24,161 nucleotides of DNA. It comes from Clostridia bacterium (lineage in GTDB: Bacteria; Bacillota; Clostridia; Oscillospirales; Acutalibacteraceae). A model generated the notes under the pieces. It was not told where the DNA came from, did not search any database, and was given only the letters and a program-made list of their open reading frames with translations. The DNA is taken from contig CAAGHB010000051.1 in the NCBI GenBank assembly GCA_900769535.1, forward strand, positions 1 to 24,161, given 5' to 3'. Below, piece by piece: positions 23,764 to 24,161 of this stretch (positions are counted from its first letter, which is position 1; every line of letters starts with the position of its first letter). A program made the position numbers and the translations under genes.

Positions 23764-24161
23764 TTATTTAATATATGTTCTATTATTTTCAACCTTAATT
23801 TTGCCATCGCAAAGGAGTTGAACGGCCTTCGGCAGAATTTTCCATTCCGCCTCCTGCATAATGCGGAGTTGAAGCGTTTCAGGAGTGTCGTCGTCGAGCA
23901 CCTCAACTGCTTTTTGCAAAATGATTGGTCCTGCGTCGCATTCAGCCGTTACAAAGTGAACGGTAGCACCCGAAACCTTTACACCCTTTTTGAGCGCTTC
24001 CTCGTGAACGTGGAGTCCGTAATATCCCTTTCCGCAGAATGAGGGGATAAGCGCAGGATGAACGTTAACCATCCTATTAGCAAAGGCGTCACAAACGTTT
24101 TCGTCGAGAATGGTCATAAATCCCGCATATACCACGATGTCGGCATTTTCCTCAATCAAGG
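23764..24161 (-). CDS. purN: Phosphoribosylglycinamide formyltransferase (C-terminal part)
   Basis: The last 132 codons of purN; the N-terminal part lies beyond the right edge of the window. The reading frame is open to the last base. The catalytic motif NVHPALIPSF, the GLHVHEEAL segment, GATVHFVTAECDAGPI with the catalytic aspartate, and the ENNRTYIK end fit the folate-dependent GAR transformylase. It adds the first formyl group in purine synthesis. It is the first visible gene of the purine cluster, so other pur genes and the promoter probably lie to the right of the window. Confidence 0.95.
   Translation of the reverse strand, partial: LIEENADIVVYAGFMTILDENVCDAFANRMVNVHPALIPSFCGKGYYGLHVHEEALKKGVKVSGATVHFVTAECDAGPIILQKAVEVLDDDTPETLQLRIMQEAEWKILPKAVQLLCDGKIKVENNRTYIK

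Overview
The window looks like a chromosomal segment of an anaerobic, probably gut-associated Clostridia (Ruminococcaceae/Oscillospirales-like) genome. This is inferred from strong GGAGG ribosome-binding sites, consensus sigma-A promoters, a domain-swapped GH3 enzyme of the Ruminococcus/Butyrivibrio kind, a PyrK/PyrD(1B) dihydroorotate dehydrogenase, a fused PurL and a PurO-type IMP cyclohydrolase. The species cannot be named from the sequence alone.

Left part (1-7842), mostly accessory or housekeeping single genes. A partial DUF368 membrane protein (minus) diverges from a cytoplasmic GH3 glycosidase with permuted domains. Then come a membrane-anchored Mrr-type nuclease, a tRNA-Leu(TAA) with a perfect promoter and terminator, and a visibly AT-rich block (about 3807-5836). 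That block holds an inverted-repeat element, a YcxB-like membrane protein, a DUF6514-like protein and an XRE regulator with three 11-residue coiled-coil repeats and a C-terminal membrane anchor. It is bracketed by two copies of the same terminator arm, which suggests an insertion beside the tRNA gene. Next are a Cys-rich four-helix membrane protein (minus) and a translationally coupled pair: a small conserved protein and a lipoprotein nuclease.

Right part (7843-24161), entirely minus strand and devoted to de novo nucleotide synthesis. In transcription order: purN (partial), purO, a stand-alone AICAR transformylase, purD, purL; then a promoter and structured leader; then pyrC, carB, pyrK, pyrD, pyrF, pyrE, pyrB, pyrI and a bidirectional terminator. 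The purine genes cover GAR formation, formylation, FGAM synthesis and the two last steps to IMP. The pyrimidine genes cover carbamoyl phosphate to UMP, except that carA (the glutaminase subunit of carbamoyl-phosphate synthase) is missing from its usual place. Several pyr genes are joined by TAATG stop/start overlaps. The leader contains a hairpin whose loop fits the PyrR-binding loop consensus, so attenuation by PyrR is a reasonable hypothesis.

I did not find a CRISPR array, transposase, integrase, phage genes or a recognisable defence island. The best candidates for something new are the pyr leader, the missing carA, the tRNA-adjacent AT-rich insertion and the membrane-anchored XRE protein.
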